Positions 1 to 7,048 of a DNA stretch of 7,775 bases are shown here, one piece after another. The translations under genes were made by a program, and so were the position numbers. Each line of letters opens with the position of its first letter. Position 1 is the first letter of the stretch. The notes beneath the pieces are model-generated. The model searched no databases. It had not been told where the DNA came from and was given only the letters and a program-made list of their open reading frames with translations. The stretch comes from CAZAGT01 sp964484515 (lineage in GTDB: Bacteria; Desulfobacterota; DSM-4660; Desulfatiglandales; HGW-15): positions 1-7,775 of the forward strand of contig CAZAGT010000249.1 in the NCBI GenBank assembly GCA_964484515.1. Direction: 5' to 3'.

Positions 1-64
1 ACCCTTGGCGCCTGGAATCTGCAGCATCCTCGACTTTTGCAACGTTAGGGTAAACTCTGACGGC

Positions 65-70
65 AAGGAG
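65..70 (+). promoter_or_regulatory. Ribosome binding site for the PKD-like protein
   Basis: AAGGAG lies 6 bases before the ATG at 77 and 9 before the adjacent ATG at 80. It settles the start in a frame that stays open to a TTG at base 5. Translation from 77 begins directly with the signal peptide. No convincing -35/-10 promoter is visible in the 64 bases upstream. Confidence 0.75.
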
Positions 71-76
71 AACGGC

Positions 77-2641
77 ATGATGCGAAACAGTTACGGTCTT
101 CTCGTAGTTCTTATGTTCATGATGTCCGTGGGTAGTGTAGTTCATGCGTATCCACCCCCGGCCTATAATGATAGCTGTAATAACTGTCATAAGGCGTCAG
201 GTGGGTTCAGACCCAATGATACGACCGCTCCGACGGTTACCGATTTCAGGGTCCCTTCAATCTCGGATGCGCTCATCATCCCCGTCACCTCCTTTAACGT
301 GAGGAATGAGTTTAGTGGTGTTTCCTTTACCGAGGGACTGGGCTTTATGATTACGGAGACCCCGGATGCGCCTGCTTCTTCCGGCGCCTGGACTCCGAGT
401 CCCCCCGCCGAATACGAATTTGCTGCGCCGGGAACCCACACGCTATATGCTTGGGCCAAGGACGGCGCCGGGAATGTATCTCAGCGCGTCAGCGCCCAGG
501 TGACGATCACCCTCCCGGCAGCAAACACGGCTCCGCAAGCGAACGCCGGTCAAGATCAGACGGTGCCGGTGGGTGCCGTGGTGCGGTTGGACGGCGGTGG
601 CTCGAGCGATGCGGACGGTGATTCTCTGACTTACCGCTGGTCGCTCACGCCTCCGGCCGGCAGTAGCGCGTTATTAAAGGATGAAAACACGGTCAGCCCG
701 AGCTTTGAGGTAGACAAAACGGGAGAGTACCTAGCGCGGTTGATCGTCTATGACGGTGATCTAAACAGCGCCCCGGATACGGTGTTGATCTCCACGTCCA
801 ATTCGGCGCCGGTCGCCGAGGCTGGCCCTGATCAGTCGGTGGCAGTGGGTGAATCAGCCAGTCTGGACGGGAGCGGGTCGAGCGATGTGGACGGCGATGG
901 GTTGACCTATCGCTGGTCGCTCATGAAACAACCTGGCGGAAGTAGCACCGCGCTCACGAATGAAAACAGCGTCACGCCGAGCTTTATCGTCGATCGGGCG
1001 GGTGAATACATGGCACAGTTGATCGTCAACGATGGAGAGTTGGACAGCGCCCCGGATACGGTGTTGATTTCCACGTCCAATACGGCGCCGGTTGCCGACG
1101 CGGGCCCCGATACGTCGGTGTCGCTGGGCGAGACGGTCGTATTGAACGGGAGCGGGTCGAGCGATGTGGACGGCGATGGGTTGACCTACCGCTGGTCGCT
1201 CACACCACCACCGGGGAGCGGCGCTCTGATTTGGGACGAGGACACCGTCAATCCGAGTTTTGAGGTAGATCAGGAGGGTGAATACGTGGCGCAGTTGATT
1301 GTCAATGACGGGGAGTTGGACAGCGCCCCGGACACCGTGACGATCTCAACCCTCAACTCGGCGCCGGTCGCCGAGGCAGGTCCAAATCTGACGGCGGCGG
1401 TGGGTGACACGGTGAGTCTGGACGGGAGCGGATCGAGTGATGCGGACGGCGATGCGTTGATCTACCGCTGGTCGCTCAGCGCGCCGCCGAAAAGTAGTGC
1501 CATGCTCGTAAACGCGGATACTTCCAGCCCGGAGTTTGAGGTGGATCAACCGGGTGAATACGTGGCGCAGTTGATCGTCACTGACGGGAAAGTGGACAGC
1601 GCCCCGGACACCGTGACGATCTCAACCCTCAACTCGGCGCCGGTCGCCGAAGCAGGTCCAAATCTGACAGCGGCGGTGGGTGACACGGTGAGTCTGGACG
1701 GGAGTGGATCGAGTGATGCGGACGGCGATGCGTTGACCTACCGCTGGTCGCTGACGAGGCCAGCCGGCAGCAAGGCTGTGCTGATGAATGGGGACACGAG
1801 CTACCCGAGCTGTGAGGTGGATCAACCGGGTGAATACGTGGCGCAGTTGATCGTCACTGACGGGAAAGTGGACAGCGCCCCGGACACCGTGACGATCTCA
1901 ACCCTCAACTCGGCGCCGGTCGCCGAAGCAGGTCCAAATCTGACAGCGGCGGTGGGTGACACGGTGAGTCTGGACGGGAGTGGATCGAGTGATGCGGACG
2001 GTGACGCGTTGACCTACCGCTGGTCGCTGACGAGGCCAGCCGGCAGCAAGGCTGTGCTGGTGAATGGGGACACGAGCTACCCGAGCTGTGAGGTGGATCA
2101 ACCGGGTGAGTACATGGCGCAGCTCATCGTCCATGACGGTGAGCTAGAAAGTGCCCCAGACATATGCACTTTGGTTGTGCAGGCTGAAACGGGACAGCCG
2201 GATGATATCGATGCGATCCTCTCGAAGATGGCTCGCCATCGATCAAGGTTCATGCGCAACGCGGCAGACCGGTTGACGGACGCAATCGAAGATCTCAAAA
2301 ATGAAGATAGCTCCGAAGCCTTGCATGACGTCAATCGAGCGGTGAGGATGCTTCAAAGGAGGGTCGCGAAGCGGGACAGCGATCCAAATGTTGGCGCAAC
2401 TTTGGAGGAGTTGATGGTCGCGTTGACACCCCTTTTGAAGCAGGCGACCGAGAATGAAATCAAGAAAGCGTTGTCCGTGGCCGAAGAGGGCGACTGGAAG
2501 GTCAGGAGGGCTCAAAGGCACCTCAGAAGGGCCTTACGGAACTCGGCGAAGGGCACGTCGGCCGACAGCGTGATAAACGATTTCAGGCGTGCGATGAGAA
2601 ATGCGGAAGAGGTCCAAGAACATGAGGAAGACGATGATTGA
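77..2641 (+). CDS. Exported protein with CxxCH heme motif, six PKD-like domains and a helical C-terminus
   Basis: An 854-residue protein of unknown specific role, probably periplasmic or surface-exposed. Residues 1-24 form a signal peptide: a short basic start, a Leu/Val/Met-rich core and a VHA cleavage site before YPPP. C34-N-N-C37-H38 is a CxxCH motif that could bind one heme c. Residues 50-148 look like an Ig-like beta domain ending in a LYAWAKDGAGNVS-type strand. Six PKD/K319L-like domains follow at 151-242, 243-335, 336-427, 428-519, 520-611 and 612-703. Each has an APxAxAG start, a GSGSSDxDGD turn, an YRWSL strand, a GEYxAxLIVxDG strand and an SAPD end. Residues 709-854 are charged, Arg- and Glu-rich, predicted helical, and end in an acidic tail. 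PKD-like domains usually act in adhesion or as spacers; adhesion or electron-transfer roles here are inference. The frame is open back to base 5, but the start at 77 (or 80) has a ribosome site and a signal peptide. Confidence 0.9.
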   Translation: MMRNSYGLLVVLMFMMSVGSVVHAYPPPAYNDSCNNCHKASGGFRPNDTTAPTVTDFRVPSISDALIIPVTSFNVRNEFSGVSFTEGLGFMITETPDAPASSGAWTPSPPAEYEFAAPGTHTLYAWAKDGAGNVSQRVSAQVTITLPAANTAPQANAGQDQTVPVGAVVRLDGGGSSDADGDSLTYRWSLTPPAGSSALLKDENTVSPSFEVDKTGEYLARLIVYDGDLNSAPDTVLISTSNSAPVAEAGPDQSVAVGESASLDGSGSSDVDGDGLTYRWSLMKQPGGSSTALTNENSVTPSFIVDRAGEYMAQLIVNDGELDSAPDTVLISTSNTAPVADAGPDTSVSLGETVVLNGSGSSDVDGDGLTYRWSLTPPPGSGALIWDEDTVNPSFEVDQEGEYVAQLIVNDGELDSAPDTVTISTLNSAPVAEAGPNLTAAVGDTVSLDGSGSSDADGDALIYRWSLSAPPKSSAMLVNADTSSPEFEVDQPGEYVAQLIVTDGKVDSAPDTVTISTLNSAPVAEAGPNLTAAVGDTVSLDGSGSSDADGDALTYRWSLTRPAGSKAVLMNGDTSYPSCEVDQPGEYVAQLIVTDGKVDSAPDTVTISTLNSAPVAEAGPNLTAAVGDTVSLDGSGSSDADGDALTYRWSLTRPAGSKAVLVNGDTSYPSCEVDQPGEYMAQLIVHDGELESAPDICTLVVQAETGQPDDIDAILSKMARHRSRFMRNAADRLTDAIEDLKNEDSSEALHDVNRAVRMLQRRVAKRDSDPNVGATLEELMVALTPLLKQATENEIKKALSVAEEGDWKVRRAQRHLRRALRNSAKGTSADSVINDFRRAMRNAEEVQEHEEDDD
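527..2185 (+). repeat. Six tandem 276-279-base coding repeats (PKD-like units)
   Basis: Units start at 527, 803, 1082, 1358, 1634 and 1910. Spacing is 276 bases except for the second unit, which is 279. Units 1-3 differ clearly at base level, while units 4-6 are progressively more alike, so the array appears to have grown at its 3' end. All spacings are multiples of three, which keeps the frame. In units 5 and 6 the conserved Phe before EVD is replaced by Cys (residues 579 and 671), and unit 6 has a further Cys at 697. Confidence 0.95.
1537..2121 (+). repeat. Near-identical 276-base tandem duplication inside the PKD array
   Basis: Bases 1537-1725 match 1813-2001 exactly (189 bases, offset 276). 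The match continues to about 1845/2121 with only five mismatches, at 1726, 1729, 1784, 1834 and 1838. The duplicated unit is out of phase with the domain: it begins at the EVDQPGEY strand and ends before the same strand in the next domain. This points to recent unequal recombination or replication slippage between domains. Confidence 0.9.
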
Positions 2642-2700
2642 TACACAATGATCTTTGAGAAATCGTTATTGAACTCCCGACAATATGTCATACCCCGGAG

Positions 2701-2736
2701 ACCGGAGGACCCCCCAGCGGGGCCCTCCGGTTTCGT
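2701..2736 (+). terminator. Rho-independent-type terminator after the PKD-like gene
   Basis: ACCGGAGG (2701-2708) pairs perfectly with CCTCCGGT (2724-2731). One A/C mismatch then leads to four inner C-G pairs (2710-2713 with 2719-2722) and a 5-base loop. The T tract is short (TTT, then CGT), so termination may be incomplete. It begins 59 bases after the stop codon at 2641, as expected for this gene's transcript. Confidence 0.7.
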
Positions 2737-3170
2737 ATGAGCTCCGGCCGATCAAATGTAAGCGGTCCTGTGCTGTCCGACGCGCTGCGTGACCCCTTTG
2801 ATCCCCGACCCTACCTTAGCGACAAGCACAGTACGTACAAAATACAGGATTTATCCCATTGACTGCTCGAAGGATGCACATGAACTCTTCTCGTATGAAA
2901 CTTGCTGAAAGGAGATCTTTGATACCTTAACGCCTGGTCATAGGGGTCTCTTTTCAATAATGATTTAGGCTTGTTAAAGATAGACAGGGTAATCACACGT
3001 GTTCCAGATGACGGCTATAGGTTTGCTCTTTTGCACCTCTTCCCCGGGGTTGGCCATACTTCTGGATACGTTCTCGGAATGGTCTTGGAGGAGGTGTCAA
3101 CGGAAAGGCTGTCGAGGGGCAGACCCGGGAACCGATGCCACTGGCGTCCAGAAAAATGTTTCTAAAACGG
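2737..3170. other. Non-coding stretch between convergent genes
   Basis: This lies between the terminator of the PKD-like gene and the end of the GHKL ATPase gene. Short open frames occur here (for example 2971-3165 and 2999-3223 on plus, 2996-2811 on minus), but none has a good ribosome site, a recognisable domain or family-like composition. Parts are more AT-rich than the flanking genes. No tRNA, riboswitch, transposase remnant or CRISPR repeat was recognised, and neither copy of the repeat that flanks the ABC gene has a counterpart here. Confidence 0.5.
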
Positions 3171-3185
3171 TATCCGATGGCGGAT
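3163..3185 (-). terminator. Weak possible terminator for the GHKL ATPase gene
   Basis: ATCCG (3172-3176) and CGGAT (3181-3185) form a 5-base-pair stem with a 4-base loop. Read on the minus strand the stem is followed by ACCGTTTT. It begins about 20 bases past the stop codon at 3206. The stem is short and the T run modest, so the call is tentative. Confidence 0.3.
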
Positions 3186-3205
3186 GCTCAGGCTCGAGTG
3201 AATCG

Positions 3206-4750
3206 TTATTTACGCCTCTTTGATTTGGTAGGCTTTTCTTCACTCGGGTCGAAGGCGTCGCGGAGCAGTTTGGATTGACGGTTGTAAGCCTCGCGGGGAT
3301 TCTCGGGGTTTTTCATCAGGGATATTTCCTGGGTAATCAGTCGAGCGATATTGAGGATGTGGGCCTCCCTCTTTTTGGATTCACGCTTGTAAAGGGGATG
3401 GTCGCGATTGATATAGATAATGGTTCCTTCCGTCATGCATTCGGGGCCGTCCTCGCCCAGGTGATCCAGGCAACAGGTGACACCGGCGTCGCCGAACTTG
3501 AGCCTTTTGACCACTGCGTTCGGCGTCGCTATCCGGAGCGAAGGCTTACGAGGCTTGACGGATTTATCTTCGGTCGGCGCTGATTCCGTTGTGGTTTCTT
3601 CGGAATCGCCCCCAGTCTCGCCCTCCACCTCTTCGATCTTGACGCTGTCGTCCTCTTTTTCGCCGGACATCATTTCGACGCCCGTTTCACCGATCCCGCG
3701 TTTTCCCTCCTCGGCGAGCGGCACCACGCCGAAAGGGGAGAACTCCGGATTCAGGGTCAGGGCGTGGTGGACGCGCTGGAGGGCTTCTTTGACTGCCCGG
3801 CTGACCTTGCGGTTTTCATGCTCGGAGGCGAGTTGCTGGTAGGCCCGTCGGACCTCGACGATCGTCTTCTCCATGGCCTTAAGAAACGACTTGTACTGTG
3901 GGGAATCCTCCACGAATCCGGATCGGTCGCTCGTCACCGGGAGAAAATCGGCATGAACCTCGCCCCGGATGCGCGTCGCGGCCTTTCCCCATGAGGCCAT
4001 TTCGAACAACTCGCGCCGCACCGTCACCCCCTTGACCTTGACCTCAATGCCCATGTCATCCTTTGAGGCCCGGGAAGCCGGCAGGATGACGACCTCTCCA
4101 TGCAGGATGCCGTGTTTGGTCCCCTGCATGATGGGAATCCGGTTTCCTGTCAGGGTCTTGGGAGTGACCCGATACCCATTCACATAAACCGAGAAGTCCC
4201 GGGCGCGAATAGGTACGCCTTCGCCGACCCTCTGAACCACATCCTCCGGCTTGAAGGTCCGTTTCAGTTCCACCAGGCGGATCGTGGTCCCATCGCCCCC
4301 GCGCGCTCCCTTGTCAAGCACGGTGAGGGGGATCTTCCACGAGTCTCCGTCCCCGATCCAACGGGTCTTGTCAAAGACCACGCGGGCGGCGAAATCGCCC
4401 CTCTGCGTTAGAATTTCAAAACGGGATGCCGCGGCGAGACTCGCGAACTTGCCGATGCCGAACTGCCCGATCCGGTCACGTCCGAATCGCGGTGATCTGG
4501 GGTTCTGGAGCTTTACCTCGGAACCGACATTGAAGTATTGCCGCAGTCCGACGATGTCCATCCCTTCGCCGTTGTCCGCGATGATGATCTCCTCGTCCGA
4601 GACCGTGACGTCCACCCGTGTGGCATCGGCGTCGTAAGCGTTATTGACCAACTCCCTGATCAGTTCAATACTCTGTTCATAGAGCCGCTCGCCGATAGTG
4701 ATGATGTGGCTCTTGTCGACCGTAATGTTCAGGAAGGAATGCTCCGGCAT
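3206..4750 (-). CDS. GHKL (Hsp90/MutL/MORC-like) ATPase domain protein
   Basis: A 514-residue, probably cytosolic ATP-binding protein. The N-terminal GHKL fold shows its three motifs: the N box with E33, N37 and D40 (ELVNNAYDAD), the D59-N-G-E-G63 loop and the glycine lid at G95-QFGIG-K101. Residues about 140-300 resemble the second, S5-like domain that follows the ATPase in MutL, Hsp90 and MORC-type proteins. A helical segment follows (about 285-345), then an acidic, Ser/Thr/Glu-rich linker (about 360-410). The C-terminal domain has C426, C427 and C438, a YINRDHPLY strand at 446-454 and a basic tail. No sensor or histidine-kinase phosphoacceptor region is visible, and no endonuclease motif of the MutL type. 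Related bacterial GHKL proteins often sit beside restriction or defence genes; no such partner is seen here. The ATG at 4750 has AAAGGA 11 bases upstream. It lies 313 bases downstream of the ABC exporter gene on the same strand. Confidence 0.85.
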   Translation of the reverse strand: MPEHSFLNITVDKSHIITIGERLYEQSIELIRELVNNAYDADATRVDVTVSDEEIIIADNGEGMDIVGLRQYFNVGSEVKLQNPRSPRFGRDRIGQFGIGKFASLAAASRFEILTQRGDFAARVVFDKTRWIGDGDSWKIPLTVLDKGARGGDGTTIRLVELKRTFKPEDVVQRVGEGVPIRARDFSVYVNGYRVTPKTLTGNRIPIMQGTKHGILHGEVVILPASRASKDDMGIEVKVKGVTVRRELFEMASWGKAATRIRGEVHADFLPVTSDRSGFVEDSPQYKSFLKAMEKTIVEVRRAYQQLASEHENRKVSRAVKEALQRVHHALTLNPEFSPFGVVPLAEEGKRGIGETGVEMMSGEKEDDSVKIEEVEGETGGDSEETTTESAPTEDKSVKPRKPSLRIATPNAVVKRLKFGDAGVTCCLDHLGEDGPECMTEGTIIYINRDHPLYKRESKKREAHILNIARLITQEISLMKNPENPREAYNRQSKLLRDAFDPSEEKPTKSKRRK

Positions 4751-4849
4751 GGTCTGGGACGTCCTTTGGGTTAGGATTCTCTCTGCAATATTAGATTCAA
4801 CTCTAGGTTTGGCTTTCTTTGTATGTCAAGGCAAATTGGGTGCATCGGC

Positions 4850-5048
4850 AAGGCTCTCGAAAAACGCCCATCTTTCCCGATTCCATTGGGATTTCCCTCA
4901 TCACTAGTCACAGCGGGCGCGCGCAAAAGGCACGAGGTGCGAGGACCGAGGCAAAATACGTAAACCTTCTTCCATTTTTGCCTCAAACCTCCAACCTCAA
5001 ACCTAACGCCGAGAATTCGTACGCCTCATTCACCGGGATTTCTTGCCC
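4850..5048. repeat. Structured intergenic repeat, copy A
   Basis: This diverged copy of a repeat also found at 7049-7289 is in the same orientation. Shared blocks in order are: AGGCT followed by an A run; TCCCGATT-CAT-GGGATT then CCCTCATC and GTCAC (copy A from 4875); a block rich in CGAGG and CCTC words; and a right end with TTCGTAC, TCATTC and GGATTTC (5016-5043). Internal hairpins are TCCCGAT 4875-4881 with ATTGGGA 4885-4891 (one G-T pair), and a 23-base imperfect stem, 4934-4956 with 4976-4998, matching at 18 of 23 positions around a 19-base loop. It begins about 15 bases past the stop of the ABC gene and fills most of the gap before the GHKL gene. No open frame here looks like a real protein. 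Confidence 0.75.
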
Positions 5049-5063
5049 GCGCCGCACTCCGGC

Positions 5064-7022
5064 TCAGTTCCCACCATTTTTTTGGGTGGATGAGCGTTGA
5101 GCCGCGTCCCGGAATTGAGTGTGATAGAGGCCGGCATACAGACCTCCCCTTTCCAGGAGTTGAATGTGAGCGGATCGGGTCTTGGAACGGCGAGCGTGCT
5201 CGACGAGACGGCCTTGATCCAAGACCAGGATGACGTCCGCGGCCAGAATTGTGCTGAGCCGATGGGCGATGACGAGGCTGGTGCGTCCCTTCATGATGCC
5301 CTCCAGCGCCTCCTGGATAAGGACCTCGCTCTGGCTGTCGAGGCTGCTGGTGGCCTCGTCCAGGACCAGGATGCGCGGGTCCTTTAGGATCACACGCGCA
5401 ATGGCGATCCGCTGTTTTTCGCCCCCGCTCAAGCGATAGCCGCGCTCACCCACGACGGTGTCATATCCATCCGGCAGGCCGGCGATGAAATGATGGATGT
5501 TGGCCGCCCGGCAAGCGGCTTCAATCTCGGTCGCGACCGCACCGGGCCTGGCGTAGAGAAGGTTGGCCTTGAGGGTGTCGTTGAAGAGATAGCTTTCTTG
5601 CGTGACCATCCCGATGGCCCGGGCCAGCGACGCCTGCGTCAGATCCCGCAGGTCATGTCCGTCTAGACAGATCTTACCCTCAGTGGGATCGTAAAGACGC
5701 GGCAGGAGGTATGTGATCGTGGTCTTGCCGGCGCCGCTGGGCCCGACCAGGGCCGCGAGCTCACCAGGCTGGATCTCGAAGCTCACGGCGTCCAGGGCCA
5801 TCTCGCGGCTCGGTGTCTGGGCCATGATGGCGCCCGTCGCGCTGCTATCCATCGCGTGCTTATCGCGCCTCAAACCCAACCGGCTCGCGCCGCCGTCTCC
5901 GCCCTCCACATAACTGAAGCTCACATCGTGAAAGGAAACGGTCCCGGTAACGTCAGACAGCACAAGCGCGTCAGGCTTGTCCCGGATCTCGACCGGAAGA
6001 TCGAGGACCTCAAAGACGCGCTCAAAGCTGACCATGCTGGTGGCAAACTCCACATGGGCGTTACTGATGGAGGTCAGCGGGCCGTAGAGCTGAGTCAGGT
6101 AGGCACCGAAGGCCACGATTGTTCCGACCGTGAAAACGCCGCTCAAAACCATATGGCCGCCGACCCAAAACACCACCGCGGTGCCGACCGCGCTGACCAG
6201 ACCAAGCCCCATGAAGAACCAGCGTCCCACCATGGCGGAGCGAACGCCGATGTCGGCCACGGCGGCGCTGCGATGTCGAAACCGTTCCCTTTCATCCGGC
6301 CCACGCCCAAAGAGCTTGACCAGCAACGCTCCATCGATATTCAGGGTCTCCTGCATCAAGGCATTCATCTTGGCATTCAGTTCCAGGGCTCTGCGGCGAA
6401 TCTTGCGCAACGTTCGACCTACCCGCCGTGTGGGGGCGACAAAGAGGGGCACGATTGCAACGCTCAAGAGGGTCAAACGCCATTCCAGTGAGAACATCAC
6501 GGTCAAGGTGGCGATGACGCTCACAAAATTTGAGACGATGTTGATAAACGTGCCCGTGAGGGCATTCTGTGCGCCGACCACGTCGTTGTTGAGTCGGCTC
6601 ATCAACTCCCCGGTCTTGGTATGGGTGAAGAAACGGAGGCTCATTCGCTGCATGTGGTTGAAAAGGGCATTGCGTAGATCAGCGATCAAACCCTCACCGA
6701 TGGTCGCGCTTAGGTACCGCTGTACGATACCGATGACAGCACTCAGGAGGGGTATGCCGATCATGCCGAGGGCCAACCAGTTGAGGCGGGTCCGATCGGC
6801 GTTCGCAATGGCGTTGTCGATGAGATCCCGATAGAGCAGGGGAGGAATCAGGCTGAGGCTGGTAATGGCAAAGATGGTTGCCAGCAGCCCCAGGACCTTC
6901 AGCCGATACGGCTTGGCGTATCCCCAGACGCGACGGAACAGGGCCCAACTCATCTTGGGCCGATCTCGCTCCTCGTCGTACCTCACATAGGTCCACCAAC
7001 CGGTGCCGATTCCATGAAGCAT
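5064..7022 (-). CDS. ABC exporter, fused membrane and ATPase domains (MsbA/multidrug type)
   Basis: A 652-residue half-transporter of the inner membrane, expected to work as a homodimer or heterodimer exporting a lipid or hydrophobic compound by ATP hydrolysis; the substrate cannot be told. Six membrane segments lie at about 41-63, 80-103, 158-177, 182-197, 266-290 and 298-313, with the typical coupling-helix region FFTHTKTGELMSRLNNDV at 131-148. The ATPase domain is intact: A-loop Tyr371, Walker A GPSGAGKTT 427-435, Q-loop Gln475, signature LSGGEKQR 531-538, Walker B ending D555-E556, D-loop SSLD and switch His587. Two oddities: about 37 extra residues (372-408) between the A-loop Tyr and the ALDAVSFEI strand, and about seven extra residues near 610-617, where the usual E-x-G-T-H-x-x-L motif reads EHARRSKTRSAHIQL. 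The ATG at 7022 is backed by a strong ribosome site. Repeat copies flank the gene on both sides. Confidence 0.95.
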   Translation of the reverse strand: MLHGIGTGWWTYVRYDEERDRPKMSWALFRRVWGYAKPYRLKVLGLLATIFAITSLSLIPPLLYRDLIDNAIANADRTRLNWLALGMIGIPLLSAVIGIVQRYLSATIGEGLIADLRNALFNHMQRMSLRFFTHTKTGELMSRLNNDVVGAQNALTGTFINIVSNFVSVIATLTVMFSLEWRLTLLSVAIVPLFVAPTRRVGRTLRKIRRRALELNAKMNALMQETLNIDGALLVKLFGRGPDERERFRHRSAAVADIGVRSAMVGRWFFMGLGLVSAVGTAVVFWVGGHMVLSGVFTVGTIVAFGAYLTQLYGPLTSISNAHVEFATSMVSFERVFEVLDLPVEIRDKPDALVLSDVTGTVSFHDVSFSYVEGGDGGASRLGLRRDKHAMDSSATGAIMAQTPSREMALDAVSFEIQPGELAALVGPSGAGKTTITYLLPRLYDPTEGKICLDGHDLRDLTQASLARAIGMVTQESYLFNDTLKANLLYARPGAVATEIEAACRAANIHHFIAGLPDGYDTVVGERGYRLSGGEKQRIAIARVILKDPRILVLDEATSSLDSQSEVLIQEALEGIMKGRTSLVIAHRLSTILAADVILVLDQGRLVEHARRSKTRSAHIQLLERGGLYAGLYHTQFRDAAQRSSTQKNGGN

Positions 7023-7026
7023 GTAA

Positions 7027-7033
7027 TCACCTC
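7027..7033 (-). promoter_or_regulatory. Ribosome binding site for the ABC exporter
   Basis: On the minus strand GAGGTGA lies just before the ATG at 7022, with the GAGG core 7 bases upstream. This supports the 7022 start over the internal Met24, even though the first 23 residues precede the region conserved in the family. Confidence 0.8.
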
Positions 7034-7048
7034 ACTTCGCGGGGCTGG

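Noticed and set aside
5..76. TTG at base 5 as the start of the PKD-like protein
   Set aside because: It would put 24 non-signal-like residues ahead of a clear signal peptide; the ATG at 77 has AAGGAG at the right distance.
527..2185. Regularly spaced repeats considered as a CRISPR array
   Set aside because: The period is 276-279 bases and the frame is continuously coding for PKD-like domains, with no short repeat-spacer pattern.
187..2521. Several minus-strand frames opposite the PKD-like gene
   Set aside because: They mirror the repeated coding units of the plus strand, recurring at the same 276-base spacing, and have no ribosome sites or domains.
2660..3210. AATCGTTATT found both near 2661 and at 3201, considered as a direct repeat bounding an insertion
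   Set aside because: Only 10 bases match, flanking sequence differs, the second copy lies across the GHKL stop codon, and there is no transposase or terminal inverted repeat; chance is likely.
4934..4998. Hairpin of repeat copy A as a terminator of the ABC gene
   Set aside because: The stem is imperfect and on the minus strand only a short TTTT occurs several bases beyond it, so it is described as part of the repeat instead.
4771..5100. Small open frames over repeat copy A (minus 4986-4771, plus 4819-5100), sharing a VTxDEGNP-like peptide with the minus frame 7254-7027 in copy B
   Set aside because: The shared peptide comes from the shared DNA repeat. Between the copies most codon changes alter the amino acid, which argues against selection on a protein, and no ribosome sites support these frames.
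3275..6834. Plus-strand frames of up to 234 codons opposite the GHKL and ABC genes
   Set aside because: They are antisense to genes with full conserved motifs and show no recognisable domains.
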